A stretch of 64,000 nt of DNA, taken from Hibiscus mutabilis. Lineage: Eukaryota; Streptophyta; Magnoliopsida; Malvales; Malvaceae. The position numbers were made by a program, and so were the translations under genes. The DNA lies in assembly GCA_019671005.1 (NCBI GenBank), contig CM033745.1, forward strand, positions 33,259,526 through 33,323,525, given 5' to 3'. Shown here in pieces: positions 48,989-59,134 of this stretch. A model generated the notes under the pieces. The model had not been told where the DNA came from, made no database searches, and saw only the letters and a list, made by a program, of their open reading frames with translations. The first letter of the stretch is position 1. Every line of letters begins with the position of its first letter.

Positions 48989-50854
48989 TCAGTTAAGGGA
49001 AAACACTGTACCTGAATGTGTAAGCTGACCGTATACGCCGAGCTGCCTTTGACATTGCTTCCGGCAAACAATGGGACACCTTGCTCCAAATTTACAACCC
49101 AATGTAACATATTTCGATTTCGTTGCAATCCATGAATAATCCGATGGAGAATCGGATCTCTCAGCACCATACGACCTTTTTGAAGAGACAGAGCCGACCC
49201 CTTGTGTTCATCAGTAACTACAGTTGGTATCTGTATGAGATTGGAATGCGAGACAATTGTAGTTGCTTGTTGTATAGTTTCTCTAGACTTTCAGTTGGTA
49301 ATAGTATCTCTTTTGTTGTCTCGGTTTTCTGTTGCTTACTACGATTGGAACCAAGAACTCTATTTGCCTCTTTTGTCAATCCGGTGGCACGCCAAGCTTC
49401 GGCGATGAGGGAGGTGGTGGATTTCTCAAGCTGAACCTCAAATTCTTGCATTACTTGGAGAAGTTCTTCTGCTTTCCATGGCTGTTTGGCTTCACTATAT
49501 CCCGAAATTAAGGTCTCAAAGGTCTTCAAATTGGGAGATATTCCATATTCACACATTTGGTCGAAAATCCTGATTGCATGATCCATTCTGCCAGCACTGC
49601 ACCAACCACTGATAACTGTTGTAAATATTACAACATTCGGGCGCGATCTTGATTCAATCATGATTGTTAGAAGTTCTTCAGCTTTCTCCGGTTCTTGTGC
49701 TCACACGTAACCTTTGGCAAGAATGCTATAGGAATGAATGTCGGGCTGAATACCTGCTTTCATCATGTCATTGAAGATTTCCCTGCATTTACCCATAAAT
49801 CCAGCTGAACTCCATGCATTCATAATGGTGCAAAAAGTTATAACATCGGGTTTGACCTTGAATTCTTCCATCAAAGAAAGTACCTTAAAGCTTAGCCTTA
49901 ATATATGTTCTTCAGAAGGAAATATTCAGTATATGAGGCTCCTATTCGAATATATCGACTATTGAAGATAAATAGAATCATTAGATTACTTACCTCATCA
50001 ACCCCATCTCTATCCATGATGTCAGCAAAACCTTTGATCAATGAATTGAACATCACAAGATTCGGGTGCACCCCAAGTTCCTTCATCCTATACGCAAACC
50101 TCAAGGCCTCCTTGATCCTACCTACTTTATTATATCCGCTGATAATGATGCCACAAGTTCTCTCATTAGGCTGCAAACCATTTTTCTGCATCTCTAAAAT
50201 CACACCTTCAGCCCGATCGGTCTCGTGATTCTGTGAATAAGCCGTTGCTATGGTATTGTAGGTAACAGCATCAGGTTGCATTCCAGAGGCAATCATCTTA
50301 TCAACCGTATTCCAAGCTTCTGTCATGTTCTTCTTTTTGCACCATGCTCGGACAAGTACGTTATAGGTACGGAGATTGGGTTTGACATTCCCCTCCCGGA
50401 TCATTAGGTCTACCAGTTTAACAGATTCTTCCGGCTTACCCGCAATCTCATACCCTTTGATTAAGGTGTTATAAGTGCTAGTAGTGGGTTTCAATCCACT
50501 TTCCCTCATCTTCCAGAAATTTTCCATGGCTTCTTCTATATTTCCACATTCGGAGAAAGCATTTATAACAGCATTGAAAAATATCGACTGAGGCTTCATT
50601 CCGTTTTCTTCGACTTGAGAGATGATAGAGTGTATGGAACGGAAGTCTTTCTGGCTGGTCAAGGCAGTCAAAAGAGTTGTGTATGTTATCAAAGATGGTT
50701 TATGCCCTCCTTCAATCAAACTGTCGAAAATAGACTGAACTTCTTGGGGTTTCCCTCTTTCTATTAGAATGTTCATTAGCTTTGTCCAGGACCGTACCGT
50801 TCTGCAACTATCTTTTGTCAAGCAGACGCAAGGAGATTGACTTTGGTGATCCAT
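48989..50854 (-). pseudogene. Pentatricopeptide-repeat (P-class) protein, disabled
   Basis: PPR proteins bind organelle RNA through tandem 35-residue repeats. The first exon (49994-50854, ATG at 50854) encodes about eight repeats with P-class spacing, such as TSTYNTLIKGYEIAGKPEES and AVTYNTIATAYSQNHETDRA. A GTAAGT donor at 49993 leads to a second exon starting at 49883. Inside it, CGA has become TGA at 49703-49701, within KGYV*AQEPEKAEELL. Further on, the frame ends early at 49218. A conserved-looking C-terminal tail (CKFGARCPIVCRKQC, ending TGA at 48989-48991) is reached only through two more frame changes, near 49245 and 49150. Closest in memory to Arabidopsis At5g25630. The start may lie further upstream (frame open to 50920). 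Confidence 0.85.
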
Positions 50855-51706
50855 CAATGTGGAAGTGGAACTACCACATGAAAATCTCAGTCCTAGAAGC
50901 AGAAAAAACCGTGAAATCAATCAATCTCGCCACCGACCAGCAACAATCAAAGAGATCATAATTCCAATAGAAGAATACAGTAATTTCATCCACTTAAACA
51001 CGCATGGCACTTTCCTATATGCATAATTCAAGTGCTACAGGCTTTAAACATTTATTATTAATGTATCAAAATTTATATAAATATGATAAGAGAAGTATGA
51101 AATGAATTAAAACGGAGGCTTCCTTCGAGAAAAAATAGGCATTGATTTACTTTGATATAATATTTTCCTAGAAAAGAAATCCAGTCATGAAAACCTGGGA
51201 CACAAGCAAATTCCATTTCTGAAATGTAATTTTCCAATTTTTCTGGAAACAAAACCAAACATGACTTGTTCAAGAAGTCCATCCATAATTACAACTAAAG
51301 ATTAAATAGAACCATTCTCAAAACAAAACGATAAACCAATCAAAATTTCACAAAGTAATCCAAACTTCCAATCTGGGAAATTTCACATTCTTCGCTTATT
51401 ATTGATCAAGGCTCAAGACAAACAAACAAAAAAAGGAACTAAACCCAAAATTGCTTGGGTTATGGGAAACCAGATATCGATATAAAACAGCTTAATCAAT
51501 GTAAGAAATGGCTGTACTGAGCAATGAAAAATGGCTGAGAGGGTGTTTCTGCAAGCGTACCTGACAGGATTGGGGCCGGAGTCTTTGATTCTTGCAAGAG
51601 GGTACTGATTGTTGGAGTTATGGCGGCATTGGACCTTCACGGAATGCATTATAAAAGACACAGATATGGAGATAAGAAAACCACAAAGTGCGGCTCAAAA
51701 TTTTCA

Positions 51707-51710
<4 letters not shown>
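50855..51710 (-). other. PPR upstream region with a possible leader exon
   Basis: On the minus strand 51563-51661 is open from an ATG and ends at a plausible GTACGC donor. An acceptor TTCTAG lies just before GACTGAGATTTTC near 50893. The phases of these two do not agree as I read them, so this could be a 5' UTR intron or another lesion. The rest is plain AT-rich sequence. Confidence 0.4.

Positions 51711-51739
<29 letters not shown>
51711..51739. repeat. (CT)n microsatellite
   Basis: About 14 CT dinucleotides in the region upstream of the PPR gene. On the gene's sense strand this is a GA repeat, a common feature of plant promoters and 5' UTRs. Confidence 0.95.
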
Positions 51740-51741
<2 letters not shown>

Positions 51742-52849
51742 TTTCTTTCCTTCTCATGAAACATTTCTATCCATTACCATTTATTCATTTTGGATAAAGT
51801 ATAATAAAAGTTGAGATAACATTACCACGTGTTCACATACTATGTCTTTTGAATATTCCGACTTCGTCTTCAAATTATGTCTCACATTATATATTAGTAA
51901 TTAAACTTTTGAAAATTTTGGTTTCATCATCAAACTATGATCTTTATTTTAAATTAGATTTTATATTTTTATATTTTAATTTTATCTTTAAGTTATCATT
52001 TATATCCTATCATATTATTATATAATAGACATAAGTGTTTGCATGAGTCGACAATTTTTATAATTGTTTGTTTAACGTGAGATATAGTTAGTATATATTG
52101 ATAATGTAGGGATGAAATTATATTGTTCAAAAGTTTAGGGGTTAAATTAGAATGAAGGTCATAGATTGAGTGTGAAATTAAAATTTCAAAAATTTAAGGA
52201 CTAATTAGAATTAGAGTCATAGTTTGAAGATAAAAATGAAATATTAAAAAGTTTGGGCATTAAATTAGAATGATCAACAAAATTAAACAAATTGGTATCT
52301 TCGAGAAAAAGAAACAATTTCAAAGTAAGCAAATTAACGACAAATGATCACGGCATTGATGTTTTTCTTCAACTTAATATAATTTGATCGAAACAATAAT
52401 AAATTTAATCTTCAATATTTATATATTATGCCAATTTGGTATTAATGGGAAAATGTGTAAATTATGGGTTGAATTTTTAGTATCAATATTAAAATGATAT
52501 AATGTATATATATTGAGGGTTAAATTTTTTATTATGTCAATAAAATTATGTAAATTTAGAAACATTAAAATTGTGTTTGATTGTCCTTAATTGTTCACCT
52601 CTGAAATTGACGATTATCAAAATTCCTTCTCTTTTTATGAGAGACCAATTTGGCAAATTTCAAAAGAGTGGGACCTAAGATGCGTTTTTACCACTAGAAT
52701 ACAACAATTTACGTGTTTTGTACAAGAGAGTGAAAGCAAAAGGGTAGAATATTATCCTCGAAGAAATAATGGTTCAGGTTGACCGGGCTGGGCTGGCTTT
52801 GGAATTTCGATAGTTTGAAAGTTAACTGCTTAGGAGGCAAACAGGTTAG
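51740..52849. other. AT-rich spacer
   Basis: Contains decayed repeat-like sequence (TTAAATTAGAATGA...CAAAATT units recur at 52140-52280). No coding or RNA gene recognised. Confidence 0.4.
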
Positions 52850-53522
52850 GTGCTCAAATTAAAATTTCTGATTAAATTGAGACTTAAAGTTTCATTTTGT
52901 GACCTATTTAAAGTTTGTTGTTAATTTTTTTCATTAATAGACACGTGTCATCTCTTGAAATTTTTAAATATTCCCAAAATAGTCTCTAAATCCTTAAATT
53001 TCTCAAATCCGACCACTTCGACCAGCGTTAGCCGCATTATCTACCACAGAATGAAGCATCCCCCCTCACATAACAACTCACACGTTGTTTGCCGCCTCTT
53101 CGGCTGCCGTTCGTCGCAAATCGTTCGAAAGAATCATTCGACAATTTCGATAATTCACACAGTATCGGTCCATTTTCGACGACGAATGGTGGGAGAAATA
53201 GCCGTGATGGTTCAACGACCGATGTGGTGAGCGGCGGCGTGACAATCGAAGGCGGAATCAGCCCAAATCGAGATTTAAGTTTTGGGGAGTAGGAATTTTA
53301 GAATTTACGGGTTGTTTTGTGAAATCTGTAAAACTTAAATAATTTTGAAAATCAAGTAATTTTATTTATTTTTAAAATAATTTATAGAAATTTCAGGTGA
53401 TGACACGTGTTCTTCAGCGATAAAAATTAATGACAAATCTTAAATAAATCATAAATAAAATTTTAAGTGATTTAACTCGAAAAATAATTTAAACATTTAA
53501 TTAAAAAATATAGTTTAAGCAC
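52850..53522. mobile_element. TIR element with long imperfect inverted repeats and a GC-richer interior
   Basis: The left flank (52850-52985) and the reverse complement of the right flank (about 53390-53522) align through (A/G)GTGCTCAAA, TTGTTGTTAATTTTTTTCAT and GACACGTGTCATC. The interior (53020-53290) is richer in GC and CpG than its surroundings. It carries frames without recognisable domains. No target-site duplication was found. It may be a non-autonomous DNA transposon carrying captured sequence. Confidence 0.5.
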
Positions 53523-53833
53523 TTATATAACGAAACCTAAAACAAAAAAATGAATAAATATAAAAAAGCAAAGATTAGACAGATTCTGGCCCAGCTACAG
53601 TTCCCAGGAAAGAAGAAGAAACATCATTAACCCGTTCATATATTTCAATTCCATAGACTTCGCTGAAAAATGGGTTTGTTTTTGAAAAGAGAAATCAGAA
53701 GAAAAGAAATGATCTTTCTTTGATTCCATCACTTTCCTGTAAAATGAAGTGCTGTAATTAAGTATTAGATCTGAGGTTTTTGAATGCTTTTTTTTCTTCT
53801 TGTTTTTCTTGATCTCTGTGTTAAAAGAAAGAA
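53523..53833 (+). promoter_or_regulatory. Upstream region of the Mpv17/PMP22-family gene
   Basis: It sits between the TIR element and the start codon. A TATAAAAAAG-like sequence at about 53558-53567 could be a TATA box. A pyrimidine-rich stretch (53770-53815) is likely leader sequence. The start site cannot be fixed. Confidence 0.35.
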
Positions 53834-55795
53834 ATGTTGAAGCTGTGGAAATGGTATCAAAATTGCTTGGCAATCCACCCAGTGAAGACACAGGTTGTAA
53901 GCTCAGGCTTGATTTGGGGTTTTGGGGATATAGCTGCTCAAACCATTACTCACTCAACCGCCAAGAAACACCACCATCTTCAGGTACAATCATATTTCCT
54001 ACTTTAACACATGGCTAGTCTTTAATTACCGTTATTTTACTGCCCTTGTTTGAGCTTGATTTGTTTGATTTTATGGTGAATTTTGTGATTCCATTGAATT
54101 ATTGTTGTAATAGAAAATGGTTTGGTTTCTTTTGCTGCATATATGCTTTTCTTTCCCTGATGAAATTGGTATATTCTTTATGGAAAGTAAGCGTATAATC
54201 GTTGATTTTGGGGTACAATTTTGTCATTCTTATATGTAATTGAGGGTTATATGTTGATTCATGTTGTTTTTGCTACTACTCTGCCCATTTTATGAACATT
54301 TAGAACCCCCATTTTTTGAAGAGAAACTAGAACCTTTCTTGCTGAAATAAGAGGTTTCGAGCGATTTATTTCATTTTTCTTGGTTTGAATTCTTTATAAA
54401 AAGGAATAATTATGTCTGTGGATTACATGCATAAAAGATGGCATTTCTTTGTCATGGGAGCTGCAATTTGATGCTGCAGTTTTGCATCAGTTACCACTTG
54501 TTCAACTTCATAACCTTCAGGCTAGCTCCATCCTGCAGCGCAATGTTATTCCACTCTTCATTTTTCTTGAAGGAGAGATACCTATGCCTGACATCCTATC
54601 CTACATAATGGGTGCGGAAATGATCCTTCGAGGACCCTCCAAATAAATGGAAATTTTAAAAAAAATGAACATACCTTTGGTGGACACATACTGGTATTCA
54701 TCGTTCGCACCCGAATTTGAGTAATATAGATGCATTGGAGAGCGTGAATTTAGAGTTACCTTAACTCCAATCCTGGTTATTCCTGTTGTGCAAAGTTCAT
54801 CACTTAGAAATAATTTAACTATTGTAATTTGTAAAGATCCCCATGATGGAAACATTGCATTCTGCCTTTATATTCTAAGCATGTTTAATTTTGTGATTAT
54901 TTTTTGCAGCTTATTTCTTTTAGCATAACGATTTTTCCTTTCTTTTCTTTTTGGTATGTATCAGGAAAAGGATAAAACATTAAAGATTAATTGGAAACGA
55001 GTGGCTACTACAAGCTTGTTTGGTTTCGGGTTTGTTGGACCAGTTGGTCATTTCTGGTAATTATCCACCTATCACCATGGATTTGCTTGGTTAAAGATTT
55101 TTTACTTCTTGTTTTTACATCTTAGGAGTTGCATTATAATCACGGTGCATTGGAAAACTGCGATGTGAGCTTATTATGGAAACTAGAGATGGTTCACGGT
55201 GGCTGTTCTTTCGTTTTTTGGTTTTTTGGGTTGCTGAACTAGGTGAAGGGATTCTTCCATGGTTAAATTGCATGTTCAAGATCAAATAAAAAAATATTAA
55301 TCAGTCCCAAACTTTGTTGTGCATATGTTTTCTATATGCAAACCTTTTGTTGGAAACTGTTTTTAACTTTATGGTAATATTCATAGGTACGAAGGTTTGG
55401 ACCGCTGCATAAGGTCGCGACTGCGTCTACGACCAAATTCTTTTCGTTTCGTGGGTACCAAAGTCGCAATCGATGGGTTCATCTTTGGGCCACTGGATTT
55501 ACTAGTGTTTTTCACTTACATGGGATTTTCTTCCGGAAAGAGTGTTCCCCAAATCAAAGATGATGTGAAGAGGGATTTTGTCCCGGCATTAGTTCTCGAA
55601 GGAGGGCTATGGCCGATTGTTCAGGTTGCAAATTTTCGATACATACCGGTGAGATACCAACTTCTTTATGTGAACTCATTCTGCTTGTTGGATAGCTGTT
55701 TCTTGTTGTGGATCGAACAACAAGAGGATGCTCCATGGAAGCAATGGTTGAACTCTTTGATACCTTCCAAGGAGAAAAAGGATGTAGGTGGATGA
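53834..55795 (+). CDS. Mpv17/PMP22-family membrane protein
   Basis: Members are small four-helix proteins of peroxisomal, mitochondrial or plastid membranes; their exact transport role is unsettled. Three exons, 53834-53983, 54965-55056 and 55387-55795, join through GT-AG introns with matching phases, giving 216 residues. The N-terminus MLKLWKWYQNCLAIHPVKTQ and the WGFGDIAAQ motif match the family, as do FGFGFVGPVGHFWYEGLD and DLLVFFTYMGF. The C-terminal signature runs LEGGLWPIVQVANFRYIPV to RYQLLYVN....D...LWIEQQ. Arabidopsis At3g24570 is the closest I recall. Length is normal and no lesion is seen. The first ATG gives the conserved N-terminus. Confidence 0.93.
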
Positions 55796-56057
55796 CCTTG
55801 TTGAGATTTGATGCATTGCAGGACTTGTTGGCAATGGCATCATTGTGCATATTACATGGTAAAAGATAAAATACTAGTTTTGGAGAATTCGAAAATGTTA
55901 TGGTTTTTGATCATAGCTCTGGACTTTTAGCTAATCTTTTCAGGGGTTTTCTTACCCTTCTGGGATACAAGTGATCATTTTTATTCTTAAATCTCAATAA
56001 ATGATTTTGATCATTTCTTTTCATTGTTATTCTTACTGTTAGAATGTTACTATTCAA

Positions 56058-56234
56058 TCTATTGTGTTGGTCCGTGGATATCAACTTGATATCTCTTAAT
56101 CAGGTCTCGAGTTTGAGGCTGTGTATGCAGAGAATTTTTGTTGAAATACTTACTCATTAAAATCAAGTGTGCGACCTAAGTCGGTTCAAATTAGTTAGGA
56201 CAAATCCCTGGAGAACTGGGAGTGCAATCAAAAA
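56058..56234 (+). mobile_element. SINE-like retroposon with a 15-bp target-site duplication
   Basis: The direct repeat AATGTTACTATTCAA flanks it exactly (56043-56057 and 56235-56249). The 177-bp insert has a B-box-like GGTCTCGAGTTTGAG at about 56103-56117 and ends in CAATCAAAA just before the second repeat. The A box is less clear. It lies about 260 bp beyond the Mpv17-family stop codon. Confidence 0.7.
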
Positions 56235-56249
56235 AATGTTACTATTCAA

Positions 56250-57727
56250 AATTTTCCAAATTCATTAAATATTCTATTTCATTGAATCAGATTCTTTTTA
56301 AAAATAAAAGTATAAATTTTGACTTGTTTGGGCTCATTTAGTACCTAAACTTATCTCGTTGGTATCTGAAGTACTTAAACTTGGAAAATGTTTTAAATGA
56401 ACTTTTATTAAAAAAAGCAAATGTATATGTTATGAAATGGTTTTTAATACGTGAAAAAAATTATTTATGTTGTTTTTATTAGTATCGATTAGTATAAATT
56501 TCAATTTAAAATAATTATCATCATTATGATTTATCTAAAAAAATATTTTTATATGTGAAAGTAACAATTAAATGATTTTTAATACATATCACAAATAAAA
56601 AAAAAATCATGATAGAACCCTAAAATTAAATTCATATGATAATTCACATTATGATCGATGAACTTAAAAAGAAAATAATAATAGAATTGTTGACGTTTTG
56701 ACCAAATTGTTTTTTAGAGATAGGTTTGAATCCCGTTTGTTTTTTATCCTCCTGATGAGGTTTTAACGTTGTTACATGATGATGTAGCTGATAATGTTCT
56801 TATACTGAGTTGCTTTTGATTAGGGATGGTCATGGATCGAATTGGACCAGGTTTTTGGTCGATTCGCACATGATTCGAAAATTTAAAACATTCATTTAAA
56901 TTCGGCCCGAACTCAAATTTTAAAGTAAAAAAACCAAACTAATCCGACTCAACCCGACATAAATAAAAATTATTAATTTTATTATTATTCGATAAAATAG
57001 GGAGCTAATTGAAAAAATACAAATAGAGAGAGTATTATAACAATTATTCATTTTTTTAGACAAAATAGAGAGATAATTGAAAATTATATATAAAGAGAGG
57101 GGCATTGTAGCAATTATACCTACATATTTAGAATAAAATTAAATTATTATTTCAGTCCGGATTGAGTATTTTTCGCCTTAAATTCAAACCCGACTCGACC
57201 TTATCTTCAAGAAATTAGACTTGAGCTCGAGATTATTTTAAAAATATTCGACCCTATAAGATCGGATCAGGTCAAGATCCGTCGTGTCTAAGTCAAATGC
57301 TCATCCTACTTTTTAATTTATGAATAATTCTCCTTTATTATTAAAAAGAAATTCATTTGAATCTTCTTACTACGAAAAATCTGCAATCAAGAAAAAAGAA
57401 TTATTATTATTTTTTGACAAAATTGAATTATTAAAAATTAAATTAGCATGTTAATTTTTAGTTGTAAACTTGTATATCAATAAAAGTTACACTGAAACAG
57501 TTTAAAGGAGAATAATTAAAAGAAAAAGTCGTTAACCTCTGGAATTAGTTTTGTGGCGAATTTGATGGCAGTGATATTTCATTAGAGTACACAATTAATT
57601 TTTTGGCAAAATGACAAAAATACCCCTAATGTTTGCACGTTTTTTTATTTGGCCTCCTATTTTTTTGGAGCAAACAACCCCGCAACATTTTAATTTGGTC
57701 TAAATATACCCCATTGGATGAAAACTG
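56250..57727. other. AT-rich spacer
   Basis: It has repeat-like pieces, for example ACTCGACC/CCCGACTC segments around 56820-57300, but no supported gene. The last bases (AACTG, 57723-57727) precede the copia LTR and should be its target site; the partner copy is outside the window. Confidence 0.45.
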
Positions 57728-57917
57728 TGTAAAACCTAATTTGATTTTGATATAACAATTTGTCTAAGACATATTTGTAAAAGCAAATAAATTTTGAAGT
57801 GTTCTAAAGTCTCACAAACTGACAAGCAATTTGAACCAAAACTGATTCTAAGTCAAAACATTCAAACCAAACAAAATTTTCTAAGTGTTTCAAAGCAAAA
57901 TCTAAAAGTTACGCTAA

Positions 57918-58405
57918 GGCATATCGATACGCTTTAGCTGTATCGATACGGTTTACGTTACTAGAATTTTAATAGCCTAAAGTGTACCGATACAGTTAAC
58001 CTCGTATCGATACGGTTTTTAAATAAATTTATTTCAAAGGCATTGCGTACCGATACGGTAACCCCGTATCGACACGATTTGGTTTGATTCAGTGTATCTT
58101 TGCATTTAATAAATTATCTGTTGCATGTCAGTTATGGGGAATCAACAAAATTCAAACGGTCGTTGGACCAGATCGATACGCCCCTAATAGCGTATCGATA
58201 CATTTTTTACTCAACTTCCAAACAGGATTCTAGTGAGCAAAATACGTATCGATACGGTCATAGAGTATCGATACGCCCCTTGATTTACAACTTGAACTGT
58301 ACCGATATGCCTTCCCGCGTATCGATACGCCCCTGTTATTTTGTACACAACGACTCTTTCTTCTTATAGACAGATATCGATACGGGCCTTCGTGTATCGA
58401 TACGG
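57918..58405. repeat. Array of paired GTATCGATAC palindromes
   Basis: About fourteen sites of the form (C)GTATCGATAC(G), some as GTACCGATAC. They are arranged as roughly seven pairs about 19-26 bp apart, with longer gaps between pairs. Examples start near 57922/57941, 57978/58004, 58244/58265, 58298/58318 and 58375/58394. Broken-palindrome versions (GTATCGGTAC) fill the matching part of the sister LTRs at 13215-13700 and 26030-26410. Confidence 0.75.
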
Positions 58406-58701
58406 TTGGCTAGAGAAGTGCATTTATGGTGGGAAAAATGCAGCCCAACGGCTACAATGATGATTTCAACCACCCAAACGGCTAGAAATCAATGTAAGGG
58501 TATAAAAGCAAGCATCTAAAGCATCAACAACAACTATTGAACCTATTTGCAACATCCAAGCATATATCCAAACCCTTATGCTTCATAGAGTCAAATCCTT
58601 TTACCCAACTTATTGTAATTCTTATTGTAAACATTTCTTTCAAGTTTGAGGAGAGTTTGTGTATCATTTGGGCAACAAATTTGTCTTGTGAGAGATATTT
58701 T

Positions 58702-58807
58702 AAGTTTGCCAATTCTTCTTTGTAAAGAGAGAGTTTTTGGTTAATCTTTGGGTTAAGTTTGCCAATTCTTCTTTGTAAAGAGAGAGTTTTTGGTTAATCT
58801 TTGGGTA
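58702..58807. repeat. 53-bp tandem duplication in the copia LTR
   Basis: Two adjacent copies of a unit starting AAGTTTGCCAATTCTTC, the first at 58702 and the second at 58755. They are nearly identical, so the duplication is young relative to the element. Confidence 0.85.
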
Positions 58808-59050
58808 GAAAGATTAACCGGTTTGTAAAGGTTACCTCCTTAGCCTAGAAAAGGGGAAGAATACCTAGTGGATATTGGTTGAAAATCCTTAGTGAGAGCT
58901 AAGATAGTGAATGTAGAGCTTGTTAGAAGCTTGAACCACTATAAATTGTCTTGTCCTCAATTTTCAAATTTTCAATTTTCTCCCTTCCACTTTAAAAAGC
59001 CAATTCACCCCCTCTTGGCCAATTTCAATTCGATTGATCCACTCAACAAT

Positions 59051-59062
59051 TGGTATCAGAGC
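59051..59062 (+). other. Primer-binding site of the plus-strand copia element
   Basis: TGGTATCAGAGC, the exact plant initiator-Met-tRNA primer complement, two bases after the LTR end. Confidence 0.92.
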
Positions 59063-59134
59063 TTACCTCTTTGACGGCTTCACATCCAAAAAAGGAGATC
59101 CTAGAAGAGTGTCGATCAACAATAAATCAAAGCT

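Larger units (their letters stand above)
57728..59048 (+). repeat. 5' LTR of the plus-strand copia element
   Basis: It starts TGTAAAACC and ends CTCAACA, two bases before the primer site; 1321 bp. It contains about fourteen GTATCGATAC-type motifs between 57918 and 58405. A 53-bp tandem duplication (AAGTTTGCCAATTC...) lies at 58702-58807. Confidence 0.88.

Noticed and set aside
52955..53292. Overlapping open frames (about 91 and 67 codons) in the TIR element
   Set aside because: No domain or family resemblance, and both lie inside an element with inverted flanks. Treated as element interior, not as a gene.
57918..58405. Regularly spaced short palindromes that superficially resemble a CRISPR array
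   Set aside because: The units are 10-12 bp palindromes with uneven spacing inside a plant LTR, with no leader or cas genes. This is a plant nuclear region.
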